DNA from: Teredinibacter sp. KSP-S5-2
GTDB lineage: Bacteria; Pseudomonadota; Gammaproteobacteria; Pseudomonadales; Cellvibrionaceae
NCBI RefSeq assembly: GCF_032773895.1
Contig: NZ_CP120416.1
Span: 1,486,001 to 1,550,000 of the forward strand
Direction: 5' to 3'
Length of the DNA: 64,000 nt
Below the pieces are notes generated by a model. It saw only the letters and a list, made by a program, of their open reading frames with translations, was not told the origin of the DNA and ran no database searches. The translations under genes and the position numbers were made by a program. How positions within the stretch are numbered: the first letter of the stretch is position 1; every line of letters begins with the position of its first letter. Shown piece after piece: positions 1-7,654 of this stretch.

Positions 1-159
1 TTTTGATGTTTGACGCAGAATTCTTTTTATTGGAATAGCAACGTTTGCGGCGTCTTTTTAATCGTTTTTTCATCTAATAAACCGCTTCAAATAGATAGGA
101 ATACGTCTAGGCTTGTTACATACCATACCTATTCAGTAGTAGTTGGCAGGAATATGTGG

Positions 160-534
160 ATGACTATCGATAAGCGATTTGAATTGGATTCCAAAGAGCT
201 TCACGCTTCGCTGGTGTATGAATGGATTGAAGATGAAATCTTCCTTACTCCGATAGGGGAGCGAGGTTTTGTCCAAGAGAAAACGCAGGTATATCACGAA
301 AGTGATTATATTCGTGATAATTGTGTTAGCTGCCCTATGAACTGCGATGCGGCACGAGCATTAATGGAAGCCCATATTCAAAAAGTATATTCTTCACCTG
401 GGCTGCGGGAATCGATTTTACGCGCTGATCGAAATGCGCTGGAAAAACTGGATGAATTTGTGGAGCGTTGCGATCAGTGGGTTCGCAGTAAAAAACGCGA
501 TATCAATGAGTTGTATTCTATCCGTCCAGACTAA
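160..534 (+). CDS. Small hypothetical protein with a CVSCPMNC motif
   Basis: I do not recognise this 124-residue protein. It is acidic and probably soluble, with no signal peptide or membrane segment. The middle carries a cysteine cluster (CVSCPMNC) that could bind metal or be redox active, and the C-terminal half looks helical and charged. The reading frame is open back to position 10 (TTG), but the ATG at 160 has an AGGA about 8 bases upstream, and the residues encoded before it are low quality, so I prefer the shorter form; ATG 154 is also possible. It converges on the release-factor gene, with a shared terminator between them. Function unknown. Confidence 0.6.
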   Translation: MTIDKRFELDSKELHASLVYEWIEDEIFLTPIGERGFVQEKTQVYHESDYIRDNCVSCPMNCDAARALMEAHIQKVYSSPGLRESILRADRNALEKLDEFVERCDQWVRSKKRDINELYSIRPD

Positions 535-600
535 AAAGTGAATACTCCTTTCCGATTTTAATTCTCCCATGAGTTAATCTGATTTATATCGTTTGTCAGA

Positions 601-634
601 ACAAGCCCGGAACTATCCGGGCTTGTTTTATTTT
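601..634. terminator. Bidirectional rho-independent terminator
   Basis: A perfect 11-bp stem (ACAAGCCCGGA / TCCGGGCTTGT) with an ACTA loop is followed by a T-rich tract. It lies between two converging genes and can serve both. Confidence 0.85.
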
Positions 635-649
635 CAAACTGTCAGTCGA

Positions 650-1316
650 TTATTCCCATAGCTTGTTAAAGTTACCTTTCATTATTGAAGTGTATCGGGT
701 GGTTTTGCCATTTACATGGTTGATGACCAGATTGTCTTTCTGACGATAAGTTCGAATTTTCTCTCCTCGTAAACCAATGCCAATTTGTTCAGTACGAATA
801 GTATTTATATCCATATTCTGGCTGGCTTTAGCCGCATTGAATAAACGTCTTTCTAAAGCTTCCAACGCTAACTTTTTATTGGTTTCTCTGTTCCGTCCCT
901 GGTGGCTTTCAACCATTCCCGTCGATGTGTGAATAACACGGCAGCAGTTTTGGGTTTTATTTCGATGTTGGCCGCCTGCACCGGTACCACTAAACCATTC
1001 AATTCTGACATCCTGGTTAGACAGTTCTTCAAGATCTCTTTTTATTGAGGCATCGTAAACTGCAACAGTGACACTGCTGGTATGGACTCGACCGCGTTTT
1101 TCTGTTGGAGGGATACGTTGAATTCGATGTCCGCCGGCTTCTTGTAACAAGGCATCTACGCCTTTGCCAGAAACATCAAGTGTGAGGGGGCTAAAGGCGA
1201 GTGGTCTTCCAGTTTTGAGCTTCTGCTAACCGAATGTAAGCGTTAGCAAGATCCTGGGCAAATAGTTTACTATCATCGCCACCTTCAGCGGCTCTGATTT
1301 CTAATCTGAGTTTCAT
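650..1316 (-). CDS. RF1-like peptide chain release factor lacking domain 1, read through a +1 frameshift
   Basis: This is a class I release factor homologue of 221 residues if one base is skipped. The 0 frame starts at ATG 1316 behind AAGGAG and encodes 41 residues with the PCRF-domain motif [14 protein letters not shown], then meets TAG in the context CTT TAG C (about 1191-1197). Moving +1 after CTT gives [11 protein letters not shown] and then [14 protein letters not shown], the catalytic motif [11 protein letters not shown] and a basic C-terminus. The PPT tripeptide fits the RF1 P-x-T signature (UAA/UAG readers), not the SPF of RF2. The N-terminal domain of ordinary RF1 is absent. The region spans 222 codons plus exactly one base. 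The shift may be programmed, as in prfB with CUU UGA C, or may be a lesion. The tail alone is open from about 1150. Confidence 0.8.
1190..1200 (-). promoter_or_regulatory. Candidate +1 frameshift site CTT TAG C
   Basis: On the minus strand the codons CGC CTT TAG C sit exactly where the conserved protein moves from frame 0 to frame +1. CTT-stop-C is the arrangement of the prfB site, with TAG replacing TGA. A GGAAG lies 9 bases before CTT. That is farther than the 3-base spacing of the stimulatory Shine-Dalgarno element in prfB, so the stimulator is weak or absent. Confidence 0.55.
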
Positions 1317-1340
1317 ATAAATCTCCTTAAGAAGTAAAAA

Positions 1341-1359
1341 TATTCACATGCTATGAATA
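1341..1359. repeat. Inverted repeat TATTCA-N7-TGAATA
   Basis: A 6-bp inverted repeat lies just upstream of the ribosome binding site of the release-factor gene, in the 293-base divergent region before the PQQ dehydrogenase. It could be an operator. I see nothing else firm in this intergenic region. Confidence 0.25.
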
Positions 1360-1609
1360 CATAGGTCGTTGTGTGACCGGTGGCCATAGTAATGGCTTTT
1401 CTTTAGAGAATAAAGCCGATTTTAATCGTTAGTGTTTTTAGCTGTTTCGAGCCAATTGATTCAGATGCCCAGGGTGTGATTGAATGCGGTATAAGTTATT
1501 AGAGAAAAGGCCGATATTCCATGGTTTGTGTGGGCTTTTATGTTGAGCTTCTGTATTAGTTGCATTGTCATATCTATGTGAATAGGGTGTTCCTGGAAGG
1601 GGAAATAAG

Positions 1610-3022
1610 ATGAGTATTGTACGAAGAGTTTTATTGAGCTTTTCTTTTTTGATTGCCAGCATTAGTTATGCTGATGTGACCAATATTTATCAAACCCATT
1701 GTTCAGGGTGTCACGGTAAAAATCTATCTGGGGGTTCAGGCAGTTCCTTGATTGATAATGAGTGGAAGTATGGTGGTCGTGATGAGGATATTGCTCAGGT
1801 AATCAAATATGGCGCGCCTGATATGGGGATGCCTGCGTGGGGAAAAATACTGACAGATGAAGACGTGCGTAGTCTGGTGATTTTAATTCGAGAAGAAACC
1901 AAGGCCGCATCGTTAACACAGATGCAGGCAGAGCTTGCACCTGAAAATGGTGTTATCGAAGCTTCGGGGCACAAGTATTCGTTGACCACACTGGCGGAAC
2001 TGAATGGCGTTTTGTGGGGAATGGCATTTTTACCTGATGGAAGCATTTTGGTGACTGAGAGATCCGGGTCTCTATGGCAAATCTCTGATAAGAAAAAACG
2101 CAAGATAATCGACGTTGCAGACGTATGGCAGCACGGGCAGGGTGGTTTGTTAGATGTATATTTACACCCTGACTATCTAAACAATGGTTGGATTTATATG
2201 TCATACAGCCACAGTGTCGAACCAAAATTATTCGGCCGGGATAAAGGCATAACAAAAATTATTCGGGGAAAGATAAGAAATGGTCAATGGCAAGATCAGC
2301 AAACAATCTTTGAACTGGATGACAAGTTTCACACATCTGCTGGTGTGCATTTCGGTTCTCGTTTAGCGATTATCGATGGTTATCTATTCTTTAGTATTGG
2401 TGACCGGGGGGATATGGCACTGGCGCAGCAGTTGGATAAGCCAAATGGCAAGATTTTTCGTGTGCACGATGACGGTCGAGTTCCTAAGGATAATCCTTTT
2501 GTTGATCAAAAAGGTGCGTTACCCGAAATATGGAGTTACGGACACAGAAACCCGCAAGGAATGACTGTGGCTCGGGATGGAAAAACATTATGGATTACCG
2601 AACACGGGCCTCGTGGGGGTGACGAAATCAATATTGTGGAGAAAGGAAAGAATTATGGCTGGCCGGTTGTGACACACGGAATGAACTATAACGGCACACC
2701 GATGACAGCCCATACCTCAAAACCGGGTATGGTGGACCCGCTCCACTATTGGGTGCCGTCAATTGCTGTTTCCGATATCGATTTTTATTCGGGCGAGGCG
2801 TTCCCTTTGTGGAAGAATCGTTTACTGGTGAGTGGTATGGCATCCGAAGAATTACATTTACTAGACGTAAAAGGGAATTCTATAGAAGAAGACCGTATCA
2901 TCTTAAAAAACCGTGGAAGAATAAGAGATGTCGCCGTTGGGCCAAAGGGGGTTATTTATTTACTATTAAATAATCGAGGCAGTAAAACGGGCAAGCTTGT
3001 TACAATGAACCCCGTGAAATAG
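1610..3022 (+). CDS. Cytochrome c / PQQ-dependent aldose dehydrogenase fusion
   Basis: This 470-residue secreted enzyme begins with a signal peptide (about residues 1-21, cut after SYA). A monohaem cytochrome c domain follows, with haem motif CSGCH at 31-35 and a likely axial Met74 in GMPAW. From about residue 125 to the end it matches the six-bladed soluble glucose/aldose sugar dehydrogenase family (YliI/Asd type), with motifs GVHFGSRL, SYGHRNPQG and TEHGPRGGDE. It probably oxidises a sugar in the periplasm and passes electrons to its own haem and then to the respiratory chain. The start is set by AAGGGG 7 bases before ATG. A small membrane protein follows 25 bases downstream. The exact sugar cannot be read from the sequence. 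Confidence 0.88.
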   Translation: MSIVRRVLLSFSFLIASISYADVTNIYQTHCSGCHGKNLSGGSGSSLIDNEWKYGGRDEDIAQVIKYGAPDMGMPAWGKILTDEDVRSLVILIREETKAASLTQMQAELAPENGVIEASGHKYSLTTLAELNGVLWGMAFLPDGSILVTERSGSLWQISDKKKRKIIDVADVWQHGQGGLLDVYLHPDYLNNGWIYMSYSHSVEPKLFGRDKGITKIIRGKIRNGQWQDQQTIFELDDKFHTSAGVHFGSRLAIIDGYLFFSIGDRGDMALAQQLDKPNGKIFRVHDDGRVPKDNPFVDQKGALPEIWSYGHRNPQGMTVARDGKTLWITEHGPRGGDEINIVEKGKNYGWPVVTHGMNYNGTPMTAHTSKPGMVDPLHYWVPSIAVSDIDFYSGEAFPLWKNRLLVSGMASEELHLLDVKGNSIEEDRIILKNRGRIRDVAVGPKGVIYLLLNNRGSKTGKLVTMNPVK

Positions 3023-3047
3023 AATCATTTTTTGTTAAAAATACATT

Positions 3048-3323
3048 ATGAGTAAATATCAGGTTTCTAAATATATCGGTCTTATTGTTGCTGTGTCTGG
3101 GGTGTTGGCTCTCGGTATTGTTGCGGCTTATAGTTTTAAATCGCCAAGGTATGATGCAGTTTTCGTGTTGTCTTTTCAGGTTGTGATTGGCTGGTTTTTG
3201 TATTATGCCTCCATAATGAAAATGGCCAATGAAGACATTGGCCATAAAATGTATCCGGCAAGTATTGGCGCTGCATTGCTATATCTGGCTTATGCGTTGC
3301 GATGGGTTAGCCATATTTCATAA
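3048..3323 (+). CDS. Small hydrophobic membrane protein
   Basis: This 91-residue protein has about three predicted membrane helices (roughly residues 8-27, 37-55 and 70-86). I do not recognise the family. It follows the PQQ dehydrogenase closely and on the same strand, so the two may share a transcript and the protein could act with that redox enzyme in the membrane; this is inference only. It ends 9 bases before the converging diiron-protein gene, with no visible terminator between them. Confidence 0.6.
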   Translation: MSKYQVSKYIGLIVAVSGVLALGIVAAYSFKSPRYDAVFVLSFQVVIGWFLYYASIMKMANEDIGHKMYPASIGAALLYLAYALRWVSHIS

Positions 3324-3332
3324 CTAAGATGG

Positions 3333-4064
3333 TTATATGGCGGTACCGACCTCCAGGCCTTCGAACCAGTCGAGAAACTTTTTCACATTGTCACCTGAAA
3401 ACATGCGTCCGTGTTGCGGGCATAATTTGTTGATTTCGAGTTTTCTCACTCGACTAACCCAGTCATTTTTGGCCCGATTGGAAGGCATCCAGCGTTGATG
3501 AAATAGTTTCATTTTGCCTATGTGTTCTTCAAAGTCATCGACTTCCAATGGTGCGTTGTCTGCTTCTAATGCTGCCCCCACGTCCCCACACATAAGAATC
3601 TTTGCCTGTGGGTCGTATACGTGGAAATTACCTGACGCGTGTAAATAATGGGCGGGAATAAATTGAAAACTCAGTCCATCAATGGTCAATGTTTCCCCCT
3701 CGTCGGGAATTGATGCGTATTCAATATTCTCCATCCCGAAATGTCGCAAAAACCCTTCCCATAACCAAGGGGCATGTAGTGTACTTCCCTCCAGAGCTTT
3801 GTCCCATAAACCAAGAGAAGAGATAATGTCTGGGTCTTGGTGGGAGGCAAATAAATGCGTGATTTGCTCAAGAGGTACCTGCTTGACAATGTTAGCGAGC
3901 ATGGCAGAAAAAAGCTCAATACCGCCAGGATCCATTAACAGGGCATTGCGAGCAGTTCGTATCATGTACTGATTTGTGTCGATAATCTTACTGGGTTTTT
4001 CCGGATCTCTACCGAACATAAACCATTGGTGTGTACTACCGTTATAAATTTGCTTTGTTAGCAT
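3333..4064 (-). CDS. Oxygen-binding diiron (ODP-type) metallo-beta-lactamase-fold protein
   Basis: This 243-residue protein has the fold and ligand spacing of the flavodiiron protein lactamase domain but no flavodoxin domain. Likely metal ligands are H75, D77 and D79 in SHQDPD, H142, D161 in MCGDVG and H218 in CPQHG. The spacings H142-D161-H218 match the flavodiiron pattern; the usual second His of the first motif is Ile80, as expected for a sensor or altered site. Stand-alone ODP proteins are known as oxygen or iron sensors for chemotaxis in Treponema. Here it is transcribed 20 bases after a gene for a chemoreceptor-tip-like protein, which supports a sensory role. AGGGAA precedes the ATG. 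A metallo-hydrolase role cannot be excluded. Confidence 0.75.
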   Translation of the reverse strand: MLTKQIYNGSTHQWFMFGRDPEKPSKIIDTNQYMIRTARNALLMDPGGIELFSAMLANIVKQVPLEQITHLFASHQDPDIISSLGLWDKALEGSTLHAPWLWEGFLRHFGMENIEYASIPDEGETLTIDGLSFQFIPAHYLHASGNFHVYDPQAKILMCGDVGAALEADNAPLEVDDFEEHIGKMKLFHQRWMPSNRAKNDWVSRVRKLEINKLCPQHGRMFSGDNVKKFLDWFEGLEVGTAI

Positions 4065-4084
4065 TGAATGATTCCCTTGGATTA

Positions 4085-4693
4085 TTATGCTAAGGCGTTA
4101 AACAGGGATTGGGATTTTTTCACATGATGTTGAATTTCTTCCGCCGCTCTGGCGACATTTTCGGCGACGACATTTAGAGATTGTTCGTATTCTTTGCCGG
4201 ATTGAGATGCTTCAACTCTGGACATGGCAGAGAGTACTGTAGCGGTTCTCAATTCCCGTGCTAAGTCGTTCAGCTGGTCAGTGAGTTTCCAGACCCCTTT
4301 GGTAAATTTTTTATTGATATCGTCGTAATAGTCACGTGTACGTTTTACTGGTTTGTCGATACTTGATACGTATTTCGCACCTTCCGCTTTTTGTATTGCC
4401 GCATTGAAACGGGCCAAAGCGGATTCAGCTCGTGCCGTATCGGAAGCCATACGGCTTATGAGTATGGCTTGCCTGTTGATGGTTTGTGAGGCACTTACGG
4501 TTACACGGGCAAGTTCGTCGATGAAATCGGTGATTGCTCGAAACCCGGCGGCACCTTGGCCGGCTCTTAAAGCTAATGCTCTGGCATTACTTGCTGTGAG
4601 TGATATTTCATTTGCGATTTTCATCGCTTTATGGAGTTCTGCGGCAACGATAGCGGCAACGACAAAGTAGCTTTGGTTTTCCGTATTCTTCAT
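4085..4693 (-). CDS. Cytoplasmic chemoreceptor-tip-like helical protein
   Basis: This 202-residue, Ala-rich, all-helical protein has no membrane segment, HAMP domain or ligand domain. Residues about 26-70 (motifs SNARALALRAGQGAAGF and DFIDELAR) resemble the hairpin tip of methyl-accepting chemotaxis proteins, where the consensus is N-x-x-ALNAA-x-EAARAGE-x-GRGFAVVA-x-EVR-x-LA. The match is shortened and degenerate. A basic middle section (DKPVKRTRDYYDD) separates it from a second coiled coil that may fold back as an antiparallel arm. It is the first gene of a pair with the diiron protein. I infer a soluble signalling partner that couples the sensor to CheW/CheA arrays; no che genes are in the window. 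Confidence 0.65.
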   Translation of the reverse strand: MKNTENQSYFVVAAIVAAELHKAMKIANEISLTASNARALALRAGQGAAGFRAITDFIDELARVTVSASQTINRQAILISRMASDTARAESALARFNAAIQKAEGAKYVSSIDKPVKRTRDYYDDINKKFTKGVWKLTDQLNDLARELRTATVLSAMSRVEASQSGKEYEQSLNVVAENVARAAEEIQHHVKKSQSLFNALA

Positions 4694-4808
4694 TTATTAG
4701 CTCATGCCGTAAAAAAATGATTCCTTAAAATTTATAGCACAGGATTTACAGTGGGGTGGCTGTGTCTGCCGAATCGGTAAATAAGTAATAAAAATGGAGC
4801 ATTTGAGA

Positions 4809-4825
4809 CAATAACGTTATTATTG
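4809..4825. repeat. Palindrome AATAACGTTATT upstream of the patatin gene
   Basis: A perfect 12-bp palindrome (4810-4821) sits about 60 bases upstream of the patatin gene and in the divergent region shared with the chemoreceptor-like gene. It is a candidate operator; the binding protein is unknown. Confidence 0.3.
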
Positions 4826-4883
4826 ACGCCCACTACCTACTAGATTGAATACCGTTTGTAAAAACAGGGCGAGGAGTTGAATT

Positions 4884-6914
4884 GTGAAAGAGGAAAGAAC
4901 CCGTTACTCAATTTGGATGCAGTTGAGAATCCTCTCTTTTTTAATCAGTAAGACCCGATTCAGCGCCTTAGTTATTTTACTTTTTATTCTCTCCTATACT
5001 GCTGGCGATCAAACGCTTGATATCTTTATTGGCCTGAACCTGTGGCATATTCATGGTCTGTTTTTTGTCTTGGGTATTATCTGGTGGGCGACTCAAAGCT
5101 GGGGCTGGGCCAGGTTTATTCTTAATGATCTAATTGATCGAGCTAAGGCTGGGGACCTGTATCTGGAAGATATTAAAATCGATTTAAGCTCGCCTTACAT
5201 TGATCATCTTCCTCGTATGTATGCGTTAATTGCTTATTTAGTTGCTAGTTATGTTGCTTTTAATGCAGAGCAAGATGTTCTCGGCTGGTTTCTACTGCCT
5301 TTAGGGATAGTGTTTTACGTATTTGCACATTTTAGGACACGGATAAAAGCACTGGGCTTTTGTGTGTTATCGGAGAAGGGTGGTTTAAAGCTGCGATTAA
5401 TGATTTGGACCATATTGCTGGTTTTATTGCTTTACTCCATTGTCTCGCCTGTTCACATGGGCTGGTTGTTGGGTCCTGGAGGGACAATCTTTTTTGGTCT
5501 TGGAGCTATCGTGCCAATTGGCAGCCATATTGTCTATCACTCAGATCGTTTGGGTGTTCCTGCTGTGACACTGATTTTTCTCTGGATCTTTGTTGTGGGC
5601 ACGGTCTTTTTTGAACACAACGTCCGTATCTTGCCAGGAGAGCCTGATCAACGAAGACCGTTACATGAATATTGGGATCAGTGGCTGGATTTTTACGAAG
5701 CGCAGCACCCTGTTGTTGAGGGTGAATCCCGTCCGCCTCTGGTTTTAGTGGCCACTGCCGGTGGTGGTAGTCGTTCTGCTTATTGGACTGCGCTATTGTT
5801 GGGTGCGCTGGAGGAAAATGTTAAGGCTTTTCATGAACATGTCTTTGCAATATCGGGTGTGTCCGGTGGTGCGGTTGGTGGCATGTTTTATGTTTCGGCC
5901 TTAGGTGCTGAGCACGCGATTACCGCTGAAGAGATTGGCGTGTTTGAGGATAAATTAAAGTATGCGGTTGGTACGGACTTCTTGTCGCCGTTAATGGCCG
6001 CTTGGTTGTACGCGGATTTGGCGCACAGTTTTTTTCCTTTTATTGGATTGCCCGATCGCTCTCGTGCGTTGGAAGAGTCATGGGCGCTTGCACTTAAAGA
6101 TCACTTTGGCCAGGACTGTTTAAACCAGCCTTATCTAAAACTATATGACGGAAAACCAGAAACCTATTGCAGTGCCCAGCCAGCCTGGTTACCGATTATG
6201 ATTTCTAACAGTACCCATGAGGAATCCGGTAAGCGAATTATTGCCGCACCGTTTACCTTGGAATCTCATGTGTTTAAAAATGCGATTGATTTTTATCACG
6301 CTGCGCCGGGCTATCAATATCGTGCCTCGACAATTGCCCATAATGCGGCGCGCTTCCCTTATGTCAGTCCGGCCGGTGGTTTCGGTTCTCCATTACGTGG
6401 CCACGTTTTGGATGGGGGTTATTTTGAAAACTATGGTGCGGAAACATTAAAACAATTGTTAGGTGTTATTCGGAAAAAAGCCGCAGAAAAAGAGATTCCT
6501 ATTGCTGTGGTTATGATTTCAAATGATGTCACGCTCACGCGAGAAGACTATCAGGCTAACTCTGTGTTTCAAAATTTTAATCCCGCCAAAATCGCCAACC
6601 AAGTATTGGCTCCGGTGTTGGGGTTAGCGAATGCGAGGGAATCGCGGGGCATTCTGGCGTTCAAAGAGTTAAGCACGAACATTTGTGAAGATATTGATAA
6701 AGGCTGTTTAAACAGCTTTTATCACTTTCATTTGAATGCGTTACCGGAAGAAGCCGGCGTGGCACCCATTGGGTGGGTTTTATCAGACTTGGCGAAAGAG
6801 AATATTGCCAAGCAGGTTTGTAAAAGCGATAACTATCAGGAATTTACCCGTTTGGTGAATGTATTTGGTCAAACGCCAATGTCAAAACAGGTATGCGAAA
6901 GACGTTTTGATTAG
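4884..6914 (+). CDS. Polytopic membrane protein with C-terminal patatin-like phospholipase domain
   Basis: The protein has 676 residues. The first 250 or so contain about six or seven hydrophobic helices, and the rest is a patatin-family lipid acyl hydrolase domain. Visible catalytic elements are the glycine-rich oxyanion motif TAGGGSRS (near residue 290), the nucleophile Ser327 in GVSGG, and the catalytic Asp510 in LDGGYFENYG. The catalytic domain probably sits at the membrane face and hydrolyses phospholipids or other acyl esters. The start is a GTG with GAGGAG 7 bases upstream. It converges on the diguanylate cyclase gene with a 4-base overlap of stop regions. Substrate and side of the membrane are not determined. 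Confidence 0.82.
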   Translation: MKEERTRYSIWMQLRILSFLISKTRFSALVILLFILSYTAGDQTLDIFIGLNLWHIHGLFFVLGIIWWATQSWGWARFILNDLIDRAKAGDLYLEDIKIDLSSPYIDHLPRMYALIAYLVASYVAFNAEQDVLGWFLLPLGIVFYVFAHFRTRIKALGFCVLSEKGGLKLRLMIWTILLVLLLYSIVSPVHMGWLLGPGGTIFFGLGAIVPIGSHIVYHSDRLGVPAVTLIFLWIFVVGTVFFEHNVRILPGEPDQRRPLHEYWDQWLDFYEAQHPVVEGESRPPLVLVATAGGGSRSAYWTALLLGALEENVKAFHEHVFAISGVSGGAVGGMFYVSALGAEHAITAEEIGVFEDKLKYAVGTDFLSPLMAAWLYADLAHSFFPFIGLPDRSRALEESWALALKDHFGQDCLNQPYLKLYDGKPETYCSAQPAWLPIMISNSTHEESGKRIIAAPFTLESHVFKNAIDFYHAAPGYQYRASTIAHNAARFPYVSPAGGFGSPLRGHVLDGGYFENYGAETLKQLLGVIRKKAAEKEIPIAVVMISNDVTLTREDYQANSVFQNFNPAKIANQVLAPVLGLANARESRGILAFKELSTNICEDIDKGCLNSFYHFHLNALPEEAGVAPIGWVLSDLAKENIAKQVCKSDNYQEFTRLVNVFGQTPMSKQVCERRFD

Positions 6915-7585
6915 TCTTCGGGGGAATTAAATAGCGCATCCCGTTCGCTTGGAGTAACACTGACAGCGGATGGTGCGATGTCTTGTGTTGCCTGGCAAAC
7001 CTGATTTCTACCCTGTTTTTTGGCTCGATAGAGTTGCTTGTCTGCTCGATCAATCAGTTCTTGTGGCGATTCAAGGCAGTTGGGGGAAAGGGCATCCACC
7101 CCAAGGCTTGCGCTGATGTGTAGGGTTTCCTGATCTATCTGAAGGGGGGAGTTGGCAACCACTTGGCGAATGCGTTCCGCGACTTGCGCGCCAACGAATA
7201 CGGATGTGGAAGGCAGTATGACTGCAAACTCTTCACCGCCGTAACGGCAGGGGATATCCAGTTTTCTAACCGTTGCCTTGAGAATATTGGCCAAATGAAT
7301 GAGTACTTTATCCCCAACTATATGGCCATAGGTATCGTTGACCTGTTTGAAGTGGTCGAGGTCGAGCAAAACCAGTGTTGTTGGTTGGGCAGTTCTTTGT
7401 GTTCGTTCTATCTCTTGTTCTAGAGCGAAGGTGAGATGTCGTCGATTGTAGAGGCCGGTAAGGTGGTCGGTGCGTACTTCGTTGCTTAGGTTTTCAACCT
7501 GTTGCTTAAGTTGATCGACGTGTTCAAATATTGGGCAATCGTTCTCCCCCAGGGGGCAGTGAAGCTTCTCGGATTTATCTGACAT
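6911..7585 (-). CDS. Diguanylate cyclase (GGDEF domain) with short Cys-containing N-terminus
   Basis: This 224-residue soluble protein has a canonical GGDEF domain (about residues 35-200) that should make cyclic di-GMP from two GTP. The active-site motif is GGEEF at 116-120, and the inhibitory I-site RKLD is at 107-110, exactly five residues before it, so product inhibition is expected. DHLTGLYNRR marks the domain entry. The N-terminus has only Cys10 and Cys17 (CPLGENDC) and a short coiled coil, no PAS or membrane domain. The cysteines could bind metal or sense redox state. The PilZ protein in this window (49475-49828) is a possible c-di-GMP reader, though no link is shown. Confidence 0.93.
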   Translation of the reverse strand: MSDKSEKLHCPLGENDCPIFEHVDQLKQQVENLSNEVRTDHLTGLYNRRHLTFALEQEIERTQRTAQPTTLVLLDLDHFKQVNDTYGHIVGDKVLIHLANILKATVRKLDIPCRYGGEEFAVILPSTSVFVGAQVAERIRQVVANSPLQIDQETLHISASLGVDALSPNCLESPQELIDRADKQLYRAKKQGRNQVCQATQDIAPSAVSVTPSERDALFNSPED

Positions 7586-7654
7586 TCGGCGGTGTTAACC
7601 CAGTTCAAATTCATATTTGGCTTTCGCTCAGAGTACTAGGCTAACACAGCGGCT

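Noticed and set aside
650-1316. The frameshifted release factor as prfB (RF2)
   Set aside because: The site is UAG not UGA, the tripeptide is PPT not SPF, and the N-terminal domain of RF2 is missing.
1438-1662. 74-residue minus-strand open frame before the PQQ dehydrogenase
   Set aside because: Overlaps the signal-peptide region of a clear gene and has no coding signs of its own.
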